DNA of 64,000 bases from Acanthopleura granulata (GCA_016165875.1 JABBOT010000002.1:32890997-32954996); one strand, 5' to 3'; counted from the stretch's first letter, positions 1 through 12,188 are shown. Notes: generated by a model from the letters alone, not told the origin. A program made the numbers and translations.

Positions 1-389
1 AAAAGTATCCCAGACAACAAGACGTAAAGGCCCTGCATCCGGTGAGGGGCTGGTAAGTGCGTAATGACAGACAGAGTAAGGGAAGCACGCACGCCATGGC
101 TCTCTTCTCCGATGATCCTGACAGAGACATTTCCTGTTGACATCGGAGCTATTTCCAGCCTTAGTTGTTCAATAAAGCGATAGTTTTGAGGGGAAGTTCT
201 CAATTCGTGCAAATTCTAGGATAACACTCCTTGGTGCTTAGTTTCAAGTCTCATATTTTTTAGTTTGTTTGAAAACATGAAAACAATAAAATTCAAGGAA
301 ACAAGACATTCGCTTATTGAAAGTATTGACTTTCCAGATCATATTGAGATCACTGTCATGTATAATTGATTTTTGCTTGACGCCGTGTT
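1..389. other. gene-poor left edge
   Basis: I see no supported gene. The first 52 bases end in CTG followed by GTAAGT, a good 5' splice donor on the plus strand, and one frame is open up to it. This could be the end of an exon that starts outside the window, but 17 codons are too few to identify. AATAAA hexamers occur on the plus strand near 170 and 287. Confidence 0.3.
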
Positions 390-632
390 CTAGAATTGTT
401 CACATACATGCCGAGGATCAGCTTTATCAGTGTTCATGATGTCTGTGTAGAACAAAAGCTTGTACCCCATAGCCGTGCTTGCATTAGTCGTTCCACGACT
501 TGACATTCCGGACCAGTTATCAGTCGCTAAACCAACACCTGCTTCTTGAAGTTTGAACATTGGTACACTATAATATGAAGCATTATACAGTACATGTATG
601 GTTGAATCATCACCATTTGGGTGTAATGAAAT
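390..632 (-). CDS. possible 3'-terminal exon of an unidentified gene
   Basis: On the minus strand an 80-codon open stretch follows a possible acceptor (GACAG just above 632) and ends in TAG at 390-392. It has a balanced, protein-like composition with segments such as VLYNASYYSVPMFKLQEAG, GVGLATDNWSGMSSRG and AMGYKLLFYTDIMNTD. I do not recognise the family. No upstream partner exon on the minus strand was found between 632 and 2,000. The acceptor lacks a strong pyrimidine tract. It could be a real last exon, a pseudogene, or a chance open frame. Confidence 0.3.
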   Translation of the reverse strand: MSLHPNGDDSTIHVLYNASYYSVPMFKLQEAGVGLATDNWSGMSSRGTTNASTAMGYKLLFYTDIMNTDKADPRHVCEQF

Positions 633-1990
633 CTGTCATTCGTTATCTTATATGATCAATAAAGTTGATTTTGGCCAAAGAGCTGTAAATTCTTGTGTCT
701 GAAACTCACCATTTTTCATTTACGCGTTGATATATGTCCTTCATAGAAAGGTATAAACGTCAAAAAAAACCCCTTACACTGTGTTAAAATGGTATTTCTG
801 GCATCAAAAACACGCATGCTGTAATTCTATTTCTTACAAAGACGTGAGACGTTGGCTCTCACACCATTATTAAATAAAAATTGAGAACATGCCCCGTGTC
901 ATGAAGTTCACTTAGCTAAGTATTCCCTTAACTCCTATGACAACGTATGTTGTAGAGATATGAAATGCACTTTGCTTAGGGCTAGATACAAGTTTTAGTA
1001 CCGTATTTCATAAAGACATGTTCATCGAATTTTTAAATACTACCTCGCGCCACTCGTAAATGTTGACATCTGCATGACAATTGGGATACTAATTGAGTCC
1101 CACTGCACGGAAAACAATACTAGAACGGTGTATCCTTCTTTTGGTGGGTAAGCTATACGTGTTGACATTTGATGACAACCGAAAATAATTCATTATTCAG
1201 TTAGAACTGCCGTTTAACAACGACAACGTGCACAATTACTTCTTTGTGCATTGTTAGAAAACAAAAGTGTGTAAAAGTCAGGAGATCGCTTTGTTACGTA
1301 AGGCTTTTTAGTCATGAACTTTGGTAAATCTTGATCACCTAGATAAATCCTGATCCCCTGGGCTCACCAGACATCCCCAGCCCAACCATTCGCACACCCA
1401 CACACCCTCACGCACACACATCACGAACGAACACATGCATATGCTCCACAGAATATGGCCCCAGCACCGTCTCCGTGCCAAACCGAAACGACCATCATGA
1501 AACTGAAGTTAGTGAATTGGGAAATCATTATATTTGGAGGATGAGTTCTGTAAAAGTGTATAGTAGATATGTTTTACGGGTGATGAATTTTCCTTCAGCC
1601 AAGTGAAATCTTCTATACGACTGAACTGGGGATGATTCAGGTTTTATAGCCTGACTTGTAACAATACTAGCTGTCTGAGATAGTCCCCTAGTGCGGAGGA
1701 GACAACAGGCGTTCGGGGTTAAGCCGATAAACTGATGCGGCTGTCCGGGTTAAATTTCCCTCCCTTAAAAGAATTATATCACCAGCACAACAAATGCTGG
1801 CACGTTTTTAACCTTTATACTCGACAATGTGCTGAAGCGTCGTAAAATGAGGCCGTCTAGTCCCGGAATTGAAGGAACTACTTGAAAAGACGAAGGGGCC
1901 TGGACGTGAGAAACTCTGGGTGAAAAGTGAAAAAAAGGACGTCAAACAGGGACAGTAAAGTAAAAAGCGGGTGCAACGAGAGCCAGGAGG
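633..1990. other. intergenic, nothing recognised
   Basis: AT-rich sequence upstream of the temptin-like gene. It has short open frames only, a CA-rich stretch near 1,390-1,435, and no recognisable exon or mobile element. Confidence 0.5.
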
Positions 1991-1991
1991 A

Positions 1992-1999
1992 TATTTATA
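1992..1999 (+). promoter_or_regulatory. probable TATA box of the temptin-like gene
   Basis: TATTTATA lies 97 bases upstream of the start codon at 2,096. This would put transcription start near 2,020-2,030 and give a 5' UTR of about 70 bases. The call rests on motif and spacing only. Confidence 0.4.
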
Positions 2000-2095
2000 C
2001 ATCGACAAAGCAGTGCACCAGTTAGATCAAGCAAGGTAGAGATCAAAGACTGTGACAAACTTTCTCTCTGCTTAACCTACTGTTGTTGTAAGAGC

Positions 2096-2281
2096 ATGAA
2101 GGGTTTTATTGCATCTGCAGTCTTCGCCGTCAGCCTCCTCCATGTGGATGGATTCTCTCGCTACACTACACTGATCCCGAATGGGAACCGGGTGCCTAAC
2201 CCTTGTGCTGGGGGAGGGATCTGGCCAGCCGTGGGACATAATGCTCTTGCAGGAGGCGGCCCCAGGAACGCATTCGGCGCG
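2096..2281 (+). CDS. temptin-like exon 1
   Basis: 62 codons with the signal peptide and the IPNG...NPC and GGGPRN motifs. The start ATG is the first in the frame. The donor GTAAGA follows GCG at 2,281, phase 0. Confidence 0.88.
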
Positions 2282-5200
2282 GTAAGATTCGACTACAACC
2301 TTTTCCAAAACTAGACCAACTGTCCATATATATTTATTCGTACAATATCACTGTATATCAAAGTAGGCTTCACCTTTTCCAAAGTGGATTTACCTATAGG
2401 ATAAGACAATATGTTCTGCGGCTGCAAATTTTATTGACCTTAGCCGCCAAGCTTAAACTTTGAAGCGTTATCTCATTTTATTACCATACCAATAGTCGCC
2501 ATTTATGGTTCTACTGTTACAGCAATAAAGACTGAAAGTTTCAACTTGTCGGCTATATGCCTACAACATACTCTTACAACCATAAAGTCTGTTCAGTTTG
2601 TGTTTACAGGCATTTAGAGCGAACGGTTACATCTGGAATCCTGCCCTCTGCCAGGCGGACTCCGACGGAGATGGTGTCACTAACGGTGCCGAACTGGGCG
2701 ATCGCCTGTGCCAGTGGACCCCCGGATCAAACCGTCCCCTGACTAACCCCAGAGGTCATCCAGGTATGCATGATTGAGTGATAGGCAGGAAATAACTGCA
2801 TCCTTATAGATAAGTGAAGGTGGGCGACAGGCGCTTTACCTGTCATTTTAATTGTTCAGTTATGCAACTCGCTGGGCCAATCAATCAAATCTTCCTTCTG
2901 AATCTATATATCATGTCTGTGAAGCATTGATTTTCTCTTTCCATTTTGACTTTTCCGCACCTAACGATGTTAACCACTCGAGCCAATAATCCAATAGTGT
3001 GGGTGATGGAACCATGCCACGTAAATAGCACTATCAAAGGCCAGAAACCCGCATCTGCATGCATATGTAAAGACATGATAGTGTATCCGTTTAGGATAGA
3101 ATCCACACAGTCACACTGGTGATTAAGAACTCTGCAGACTTTATATAACATGTTATCTAATTATCTAGGGTATCGCTGTGTAAAGACATTTTAGGAATCA
3201 ATGAAACGTAAAATCGGGAACTGTCTAATTTTATCTTAATTATGATTTCATATCAGTTTGATACATTTTCGTATATCCAAATTCTAGTAACAATCGATTA
3301 TGATGTCATATCAGTTTGATACATTTTCGTATATCCAAATTCTAGTAACAATCTATTATGTGTCATATCAGTTTGATACATTTTCGTATATCCAAATTCT
3401 AGTGACAATCAATTAAATTCAGCGGAAATATGTAAAATGTGACAGTCACAAAAATCTCACATTGTTGTTTCTTCTAATGGTTAGTTGCACAAAGTCCAGT
3501 GTATTCTGTGTGGTATATATGTTGGCTTAAACTACCAGATGAGGACAAATGTCTTTCTTCATGGGTTGATAACGCAGGAGTCAAAGCAATGGCCTTCTCC
3601 ATCAGTCGCCTGACTGAAATTGAACTCACTGACGTGAACATACTTTTAATGAAGCTACAAAAATTGGATTGGTCCGTGATGGAAAGTTGTTTACAGACCA
3701 ATGTTCCTTGGGTTTTTTGTCTTGTGTACGCTCTGTGGTGTAAATAGTAACATTTATTTATTTATTTATTCATTTATTTATTCATTTATTTATTTATTTA
3801 TGTCAGACAGCTCAACAGACCTATGTGTAACGTTGCTACTTTATGCTATGAAATGAGTGTCCACACCAAAATGTTTCAGGAAGAAAATTTTGGAAAATGG
3901 GTGTAAATTTCTCTCGACAATGATTATCAAACACAGTTGACGACGGCACAAGGACGATTGGTTATTTTGGGGAGCCAGCTGTTGTGACTTGTGATAAATT
4001 CTCACATGCAGTGCAATTAAACTATCTCTTGGTTTCTTCTCTGATTTTCAGGTATTTGTGAACCTCTGAACTCCCGCAGATGCAGAAACCAGGTTGCCCC
4101 GTGTATTCAGTAATTGTAACTGATATCTTAGTTGCAGAAAATCGATATTGTGACATAAACATGTGATTGTACGACAGTTGTGATTTAAAAATAAATGCTC
4201 TCTCTGTACATACATCTGAATCTCCAGAGTTTGTGTTGACTGTTTCTGCTACAGGACAAGACGTGCACCGTGGATTATGTTGCCATCTTGCAATGATTAC
4301 GCCTTCGCACGGCGTGTTATCTGAAGTTATGATCATATGCTTGCGTATCGAGTATTAAGTATTTCCACATAAAGAGGCAGACAATATGAACTTTACAGCA
4401 AATATTTTACAGCCCAACCTTGCATCTGCTGAATAATTGTTTCTTCTCCTGAATGATATTCTCGATCCTTTTAACAATGGTTTACATGACCTTTGTACTT
4501 GTATTTCTAGTTTTAATTTTTCTGTCACTCTAGTGGACATCCTGTGATTACATTCCTTCTGATGAATGGATGGTTAATTGTAGCGGTGGTTTACTTTCCT
4601 TTGTACACACGTTTAAAGTTTTATGTCTTCTGTCCGGTTTTAAATTAAAGGAAAGGGTGGCTATTAACAGATTCTACCCAATAGACAGGTACATGACAAA
4701 TGTTGTATGCATGTGTAAAAACACGAGATCTATGTTACACATTTCGTCAAAAACCAAATTTATAAACAAATGAACGGACTTTGGACAGATAATGAACCTT
4801 TTCCTTTGACCCCTTAGCAGTGCTATCACAAGGCTGGGTCAAACCTATTGACTATGGCGGCGATTATTTCTTTACCGTGCAGGTGGTGTAAAGGGATTCG
4901 TCCTACAGAGCCATGGCAACGCTACGTCAAGCGCAGCTATCAGGGTGACCGTATCTCTTGTGCATGTGTTACCTTGGACGTAACGTCGTGCCCATATTGC
5001 AACTGCCTCGAAAGACGTGCCTCAGATTACGCTATAGGCGCTCGTTTGAACTTCTCCATAAAACGATTCCTAGGCCACCCCTACGAACAACATCAGTACA
5101 TGCACCTTGTTCAGACGCTTTACCTTTGGTCGTTGCAGGTATTTGCGAGCCTATTGGTTCAGCCGTGTGTAGAGTCCAGGGGTGTGGGGCAGGGAGTCAG

Positions 5201-5323
5201 GGTCGGGGACACGTGGACCCCTCAAGTCAGGAGAAGTTTGGTAGGGACAGGGAAGACGATGACCATGAGCATCACCACGATCATGGCGAATTTGAAATCC
5301 ACGAGACGGGTTATCACAGCTAA
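2096..5323 (+). CDS. temptin-like secreted protein (three exons)
   Basis: Exons 2096-2281, 2610-2763 and 5139-5323 join in frame to give 174 aa. All introns are GT-AG, in phases 0 and 1. Residues 1-19 form a hydrophobic signal peptide (MKGFIASAVFAVSLLHVDG). The mature part carries temptin hallmarks: IPNGNRVPNPC, then IWPAVGH, AGGGPRN, the acidic D/G motif DSDGDGVTNGAELGDR, a C-x-W-T-P-G segment, and HPGICEP. Temptin was described as a water-borne attraction pheromone component in Aplysia; related proteins are widespread in molluscs and their roles are mostly unknown. The protein is longer than Aplysia temptin because of an added C-terminal tail (about residues 130-174) that ends in a His/Asp/Glu-rich run. 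A TATA-like box sits upstream. The assignment is strong from the motifs; a pheromone role is only inference. Confidence 0.88.
2610..2763 (+). CDS. temptin-like exon 2
   Basis: The acceptor TGTTTACAG ends at 2,609. The exon reads AFRANGYIWNPALCQ, then the DSDGDGVTNGAELGD motif and LCQWTPG. It ends in phase 1 before GTATGC. Confidence 0.88.
3239..3411. repeat. 58-bp tandem repeat, three copies
   Basis: Units at 3239-3296, 3297-3354 and 3355-3411 share TATCAGTTTGATACATTTTC and its flanks with only a few substitutions and one deletion, so the amplification is recent. Confidence 0.95.
3752..3800. repeat. (TTTA)n microsatellite
   Basis: About 12 ATTT units with two ATTC variants. Confidence 0.9.
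5139..5323 (+). CDS. temptin-like exon 3, acidic/His-rich C-terminus
   Basis: The acceptor CGTTGCAG ends at 5,138. The split codon makes Gly, giving GICEP with exon 2. Three more Cys follow, then about 20 residues rich in Asp, Glu and His (DDDHEHHHDHGEFEIHE), then TAA at 5,321-5,323. The tail looks able to bind divalent metal; that is inferred from composition only. Confidence 0.85.
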
Positions 5324-5390
5324 TTAACGATCACGAGTGTCACCATCATCACGGATCTGAAATCCACGAGACGGATTATCACAGATAATT
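5264..5390 (+). repeat. duplication of the temptin coding tail
   Basis: The last ~60 bases of exon 3 (about 5264-5326) are followed by a second, slightly shorter copy (about 5339-5390). The copy repeats the His codons, the bases coding EIHET, and a TATCACAG-TAA end. The second copy lies in the 3' UTR; its own frame would read HHHGSEIHETDYHR and stop. Confidence 0.85.
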
Positions 5391-7360
5391 ATCACAAATT
5401 GGTTATTAAAATGGTTCACACCGCGAAACAAATTCCTTCACGGCTACATGTATTTGGTGTTTTATAAAGTGGTATTATGGGACCTGCGATAAGTCAGATG
5501 TATTCTGAAACATGCCACGGTGCGTTGTGTTCTGTATACCATGAAACTTATGCCAGTAAGCATCAATAAAAACATTCAGTGTTGCAAGTGTCAAGAATGA
5601 AACGTGTACAACAAGAAACCAGAAGAAGCCACAGAAGACTCCAACTTCTCGGTGCATGTGTGCTCATAAAACATAACAGGAAACGACGTGTTTTATTGCA
5701 ATTTGGACCCTTCTTGTAGCCCGTCAGAGTCTCCCATAGCTGCTTGATGTGGATAAGCATCAGGCGCATTTGTATATTACCGATGCTATAAGAATGTAAA
5801 CTGACTAGTAAGCTTGCACACTTGATGCGAGTAAACGTCAGCAGAAATCGATTGTCACTAAGAGGGTAAGGTGTAGTTTTACCTGTCTACGCAATGAGCA
5901 AAAAAATACAATATCAGATCGACGTCTAAAGTCGACCAAACGGAAGTTAAATTTTTGATACTTTATATTTTATATACTTTATATCAATTTGCGGTATTTC
6001 CCAAGAATTTGTAATAAAAGAAACCTTCATTCACTGTAATGTAATTCATGCTTCGTACTTGATAATGAATGCACATGTGAATTATGTCATGTCAGGTCCA
6101 GAGTAATCATCCTGAAGGTCGCTTTTTATCGTAAGATACAGGTAAATGGTATTTAGACTCTGCTCTATTAGCTCCATTAGCTACGTCCAACTGCAAAGCA
6201 GGAACATTTGAACATGTACTTCTGTTTGGACACAGACTTGCACCCTCTTGGCTTCCTGGAAACGCTAGCAATGCTCGTTTATATTAAGAAACCCTAATCA
6301 TTATTGTCTGGGAGAAGGTGGGAAAGTCTCGGTCCAGCTGTGAACCGTTGATATTTGCATTAAGACTAACTGCTGTTAACGTTACACCCTCTATCTGCTA
6401 CCGGAAGATTAGAACACGTTTCTGCATTAATGAGTCACGTAAAACACCTTTGATACCTTTACACAGATGTCATTAAGGTTACCCGTGAGTTGACTCTCTC
6501 GATCAGCCTTTCAGTTCTGTTTTCGTTTGTTTTTCATAAAAGCTCAGGTACAATTGTTTCTACATTTTCTACCGTTGACTCTTTATATAGACACTCCCCC
6601 CACAAATCAAAGAGTACCTGGAAACTCCTAAAGCCTGTGCAGGATGACGAGTTACGAGTTGTATATAACGGGAAATGACAATTGCGCCGGGTATCGATTG
6701 AGGAGTTGTTAGTTTGCGTACCTGGCGGCTCACGACAATGGGCCTCTTTTCATTCGCAACAATGAAGCTGGGTAGGAGGACGTCGTATTCGATGACACGT
6801 TTTCATGGTCAGGTTTTCATGGTCTGTATTGTTTGTTTTGCTGTGCATAAATTTATGTTGGCCTGTATGGTTACAGTAAAGAGAAACCACGTTCTCGATG
6901 AAAGTAAAAAACGCGAATGTTCCACCTATTACGAAACAAGCGATAAAAGTCATTTGAAAAGTTTTGAGAAAAGCTTTATCATCATTTCGCAAGACGGTTT
7001 CTTCGAATATCTAACTTGAATAACGAATACACTGAAACACAGGTATTGGAAAAGCGAATGAAGCAAATAACACGAATATATCCAGAAATTTAATTTTAAT
7101 AAGATTGACCAAAATCTGTCCTTGAAATTTATTAATGAACGTTACACTCTATGCGATCACATTTTAAGCTTGTTAACTTTTCCCTACTGAGCGGTCAACA
7201 ATGTGAACGAACACACCTTGTAAGATAGTTTATCAAGACGTTTTAACACTTATGACAAAACAAAGTGCATGACTGCCGATCTTGCTCAGAATATGTCGTT
7301 ATATAAAATCATTTTGTTTCACTCATATGGTTTCTTTGAGTCAATGGTTTCGTGTACTTG
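5391..7360. other. intergenic, nothing recognised
   Basis: This is the 3' flank of the temptin-like gene up to the 3' end of the minus-strand galaxin-like gene. It holds several 60-100 codon open frames (for example 6,714-7,019), none with a known motif, Kozak start or splice partner. Confidence 0.5.
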
Positions 7361-7590
7361 CTAACATCGTGTTCTGAACGGTGTGACACGAATGGGCAAT
7401 CTTCCGCAGCAGATGTACCGCCTTTGCCAGGTGAATATAGGTATGGTCCTGTACAAACTCCTCCCACAGCAAGTGAATAAGCTGGCGTCGTAGCCATTCC
7501 CTCCACAGCAAGCTGGACGCAGGCCTCGCCGAGGAACGACGTTCCCGCTACAACACATCTGACCAGGGCGAACCAGGTTTCCGGAACATC
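7361..7590 (-). CDS. galaxin-like exon 2 (Cys-pair repeats)
   Basis: The acceptor TGTTTCAG lies just above 7,590. The frame that fits exon 1 reads CSGNLVRPGQMCCSGNVVP at its start and ends ...FRTRC then TAG. The two other frames are also partly open, but only this one shows the repeated Cys pairs and the matching splice phase. Confidence 0.78.
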
Positions 7591-8769
7591 CTGAAACATT
7601 AATATAGAGGCATTATTCGCAGAAAACAGCAGGGAGGTGTCAACAGTGATCTGCGTGTATACGAATAAGGCGTCACAGGTGATTCAGGGTGTAGGAGTAC
7701 AGACCAGACCTTGTTAAATATACTCTTCATAATTAGCATCCATCAAGTAGGTCTTGAAGGAGATGAATTTGAAAGGTCACTATGATTTATGTATTTAACC
7801 GTGACTTGCTGAAGCAACGCTGATATTGGACAATGGTACAAACCAGCTATTTTTCTGCTTGAACGCTAAGACCATCAGTCCCAGTAAGAGGTTTAAATAC
7901 GAATAGATTTATCTTCATGTGTAATTAACTTGACTGTCCCCTTCCAAACATATTTACTTGCTTGTGTTAGTTTGTATTCTCGTGCCATTGTCCTTGTTTT
8001 CCGTGTGTTTCCCTGGAGGAACTGTGCTAGAGCCACTTCGGTGTTCTGGTTTCTACCCTTAATTGCAATTTTTATACATCGCCTGGTACTGAACTCTGCA
8101 TCAGTGCTCATCTATTGCAGTTAACGGCAATGGCCCAAAAAGATGTGTATGCGGTACATTTAATAGCATTACATAAATCTATGAGTCAAAAGGAACCTTT
8201 GTATAGACCTACGTGAAGCACGTTGCACATGCACAAAAGCAACACCGAATCTCTGATGTGACTATCAACAGTAATTTAACATTCACGAAGGTGCTTTTTC
8301 ACGTTAAAGAATTTTTGGACAACAGGTAACTGTGCTACAGAGAAGAATGCTTCACTTGTCCTGAAAAGCCTTGATCAGTAAATTAGTTTAAGGATCCTGA
8401 CTTCATTTCTGTGCTTAAAGCTTATGAAACTTGCTTTGGAATCCCATACTTGGTATGGTTGAGATGTTACAACAACGACCAAATCGGTATATCACTGAAG
8501 AATACAGGTTAATTCTCTAACAGGTAATTATAGCTACCCGATGAACAGTGAAACGCACAACAAAAACATATTTTGCAAAGATGTCAAGAATTATTGCATC
8601 TATCTTTACATAGGAACCAATACCTGAAGGGTCCAGTACAACATCTGTAAATATTAAAGTTTATAATACCTCGTCGTCGGAATTGACCGTTGACTTGACT
8701 GGAGATCACCAGCAGGAGAAACAAGGCGAGCACTGTGGACCGGATCATTGGAAGATGGAGAAGAAACAT
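7361..8769 (-). CDS. galaxin-like secreted di-cysteine protein (two exons)
   Basis: Exon 1 is 8769-8670 and exon 2 is 7590-7361, joined through a phase-1 GT-AG intron, giving 109 aa. Residues 1-28 form a signal peptide ending in QVNG. The mature chain has ten Cys: one single, then pairs at about 46-47, 61-62, 74-75 and 94-95, and a final Cys just before the stop. Spacings such as CCGGNGYDASLFTCCGRSLY are typical of galaxin repeats, first described in the organic matrix of coral skeletons and later in mollusc shell-related secretomes. The protein is far shorter than coral galaxin and carries about three repeats, so it is a mini-galaxin. A matrix or secretory role is inference. Reading through the exon 1 donor gives a different, Cys-containing end (see findings). 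Confidence 0.78.
8670..8769 (-). CDS. galaxin-like exon 1 (signal peptide)
   Basis: 33 codons plus one base. A Leu/Val-rich core (STVLALFLLLVISSQVNG) is followed by QFRRR. The donor GTATTA follows at 8,669. A second in-frame ATG seven codons on could also start the signal peptide. Confidence 0.75.
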
Positions 8770-8820
8770 TCACGCGAAGACACTAGGATACAAAACCTAC
8801 TAAACACCGTGAAATCTTCC

Positions 8821-8844
8821 CTTTTATCCTAAATTTCTTATAAA
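8821..8844 (-). promoter_or_regulatory. TATA-like sequences upstream of the galaxin-like gene
   Basis: On the minus strand, TTTATAAGA and GGATAAAAG lie about 50-75 bases before the start codon. Either could serve as a TATA box. Motif evidence only. Confidence 0.3.
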
Positions 8845-8849
8845 CATAA

Positions 8850-9506
8850 CATGCTCAGTTACTTCTGTTAATAATTGTGTTCGTCATGTATAATCCCCAA
8901 AACATGAATACATCGCATTTGTGATTAAGTGTGAAGATTTTTTACACATACGAGACAAGCTTGTCCACGCGAGATTTTGGCCACCTGTAGATAACCCTGA
9001 CCTTGATATCAGGGGCAAAACAAGGAAGAGGTCAAGGTGTGCAGTGTGAACACGTCAATGAGAGGTATATCACGTGTCACTTTTACTCGTATACAGTACC
9101 GTAAATCTTTTCAATTTTCGCAAAGAATGCTGCTTTGAACAAAACCTTTAACAATACCGCAAGAAAGGGATTTTACCAACCCGTTCCTACAGTTTAAAAC
9201 AAAATGAAAACATCTTTATTTGTTGGAGAGAGGTAATGATTACAATGACTAAAGGTTGTGGGATGTCAATCTATCAGTTTCAAACTTAAGACTGCTGTAT
9301 TAACAAACAGATGGTGTCCGAAATTTCAGATTTACGGTAAGCGTCCTGCCACGTGATTCGATTAGTTTGCATGCCTCTCTGGCCGTTCACTTCATCAGCA
9401 TGATTAATCTTTCAAAGTCACTGGAAAACAATTGCGTGTAGAACAGTTAACTGGACCACCAAATGATAAAACGCTATGAAGACTTCTCCTGAACAACATG
9501 TGATTG

Positions 9507-9546
<40 letters not shown>

Positions 9547-12180
9547 TGGTGATCAAATTAGGCGGCCATTATCCACCTACATGCAGATAAGAACATTTGC
9601 TATAAATGAATTGCTTTAACAAAAATGTTTTCGCCACACTTATTTTGAAAAATGTTGACCGAAGACCTTTCCGGTCATGTCATGAGATCTGTGGAGCAGG
9701 CATATTCAGACTGGAGTCAAAGAGACACGATGTTATTTGTTACGCAATATGATCATTACAATAATATATTCTGACTATTTGTGCCAAAAGTGAAAAAGAA
9801 ACCAAAGAAAAGTTTACCTGGTATCATACAAACATTTATAACCAAATAGTTACGCAATACACACGACCCAACAATCACCTCTCGGAGATACAAGCCAAAT
9901 ATAGAACTTTTTGGTACATTGCCGTTCGTGTGGTCAAGGATAGTTTAAACTGGGACATTTTTCATGTGTAAATTTCAGTGTGATAGAAAGCACATGTCAG
10001 TTTTACAAACATATAGGTCCGAGTGCATAAACTCAGCATTTGGAGGCTCGTGATACTATTCCTAAATCCAGCGATGGTAGGTATTTATTTTCTTTTCTGA
10101 GTTATATACGGGTGGTATAAACTAAGCATATCAGCTTGTATGTTAGCCACATTGAGCTGTAAACACGATAACAGGTCTACCTTTGTAAAAAGTAAAATTC
10201 AATCACAGGTTCCTCACCTAGCCTACCATAAATTTCATAGACAGATACCAAGATGGATTTAAAATTAACAATACTTCCAGAGTGGTCACACATAACTCCA
10301 GAAAGGCAGAATCAATGTTACAATCGCAGAAAGTACATCCTTGCTAATCAAAGTTTTTCTTAACAGATAACAATGACAGCAGCGTGGCCACTCAGGACAA
10401 AGAAGACGGGTCTGTAAACAAGACGAGAAATCATTATAATTATGCACTCAGCTGAAGACCATGAACAGTGTCAATTTTCCTTGTTTCTGATCATCTACTT
10501 CAGATGAATGCATCATGATGTGTAGCAGTCTCGGAGTCCTCATGGAGAATTTCGTCTCTTTCCATGATCTAAGCTCAAATTTAAGTCGGCTTGATTTATG
10601 GCTTATCTCAGTATATAACTGACATCATCAAAGAACTCATGGTCATTAAAATCCCCTGGCAACGGGAGAGTTTTCGTGTAGGCCCGTAATGATGATCAAA
10701 GACAATTTCCTTTAACTTGTGATATGAGCATAGAATTAATTTCCGCGAAACAACAAAGATAATTAAATGTCTTGAGAACAGGTAGAGCCAAAAGGCTCTT
10801 CTGCCTTGAATGACATTGTCTTCGTTCGACGGTTTCTAACGTCCTCTCGTTTTGAGTCAGCAATTTGTCAAATCCTGTAATTTGTGACGATAGTCTTCGC
10901 AGGGGGCCTGTATCACCTTATACCTCGCCTGTTGTGACACGGCCCAAAACAACTCTATTACTCAAGATGGATAGATCTGATTTCCACCGAGCTACTCTTT
11001 TTGATCTCGGCAGAGAAATGCAGGTGGCACTTGTCCCTGTGTGACGATCTTAGCTTGATAGCATATGCGCTGGAAGGCTTAAACAGAAATGCTTACCTTA
11101 CATTTGTGGCTTTAGCTTAGCTCTTTATCGAAACAGATCACCTGAAACAATTGTTATTAATTATTGCCAAACATAATCCATTCTGCTCTGGTTTTCCGTG
11201 GCCACAAATACCGCTCTTGTTTACCGAGATCTGAGCATATCGTCAACATTCTTCTACGCACTACACATAACTTTGTTCTTCATGATAACTTTTATCATAC
11301 TCCTAAATGAGCACTATTCTAGATCATGTCATTGCCACTTGCATTTCCTCTCACGGCTCGTTGCTGCCATCAACTTTCACAAGATACATGTCGCTAGATA
11401 TCCCCTCCTGTGCTCAAATTCCAAAGTACTGCACCACAAAACTTTATTAACGTCAATATTTTTATATAATTTAGATTCTGATCATGCCTTGCTGATTGTT
11501 TTCTGATATACGTGAAACAGTAGTATAAATTATGCATTTCATTAAAAGTCGATGTTGCGTCAATATATTGAAATGCCTTCTGAATTTAAGAATGAGTGAA
11601 ACTGTTACATTTCGTTTGCCGGAAATTGTATTGTGAAATGATGGTCTATAATTTATGCAACGATGCAACAATAATATCCTAGGAGGGTGCTTTCAAATGC
11701 TTGACTACAATGGATAGGCCTAACCACTGTCATAGGTATTATTCAGTAAAAAGAATTTTAATTTTCTGAAACCATTCCGCTACACATTCACACAGGCCAC
11801 AATCGCCATCCCATCTAGTTTCGGATTTCTGACCGTGCATTAAGGTTTAAAGTTCCCAATAATTGTCGCTTTCTATAGCTATATGGGCTCCTGTCATGTT
11901 ATGTAATTACCTGCTTTCCAGTCATGTTTATGGGTCGGGCACTCGTGCTTTAAGTCAACACTGGACATTGCAGAACCATTTGTGTTTAAGTGTTTATGTT
12001 TAATGTGGAAACTGGTAGGTCTATGCCGCTCTTGTTTTTGCTATGTGGATAAGGAAAGCTTAAGTGGGTAATAGTGTCTATATTTAATGACTGAAATGAA
12101 GTGGAGTGTTTATCTTATAAAATGTGCCTCGGTGACTTCACCAGCAGAGCAGGGGCACGTGGGTTGGGATTGGAGAGTTG
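8850..12180. other. intergenic, nothing recognised apart from a microsatellite
   Basis: AT-rich DNA between the divergent galaxin-like and GABA-B genes, so both promoters must lie here. The 11,198-11,506 open frame begins with GTG and has no family signature. The (ATT)n tract is listed separately. Confidence 0.5.
9508..9546. repeat. (ATT)13 microsatellite
   Basis: Thirteen uninterrupted ATT units. Confidence 0.95.
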
Positions 12181-12188
12181 CTACCTTG

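Larger units (their letters stand above)
2764..5138 (+). other. intron 2 of the temptin-like gene
   Basis: A 2.4 kb intron holding a 58-bp triple repeat and a TTTA microsatellite (listed separately). The short open frames near 3,499-3,747 and 4,022-4,358 match nothing I know and lack exon signals. Confidence 0.6.
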
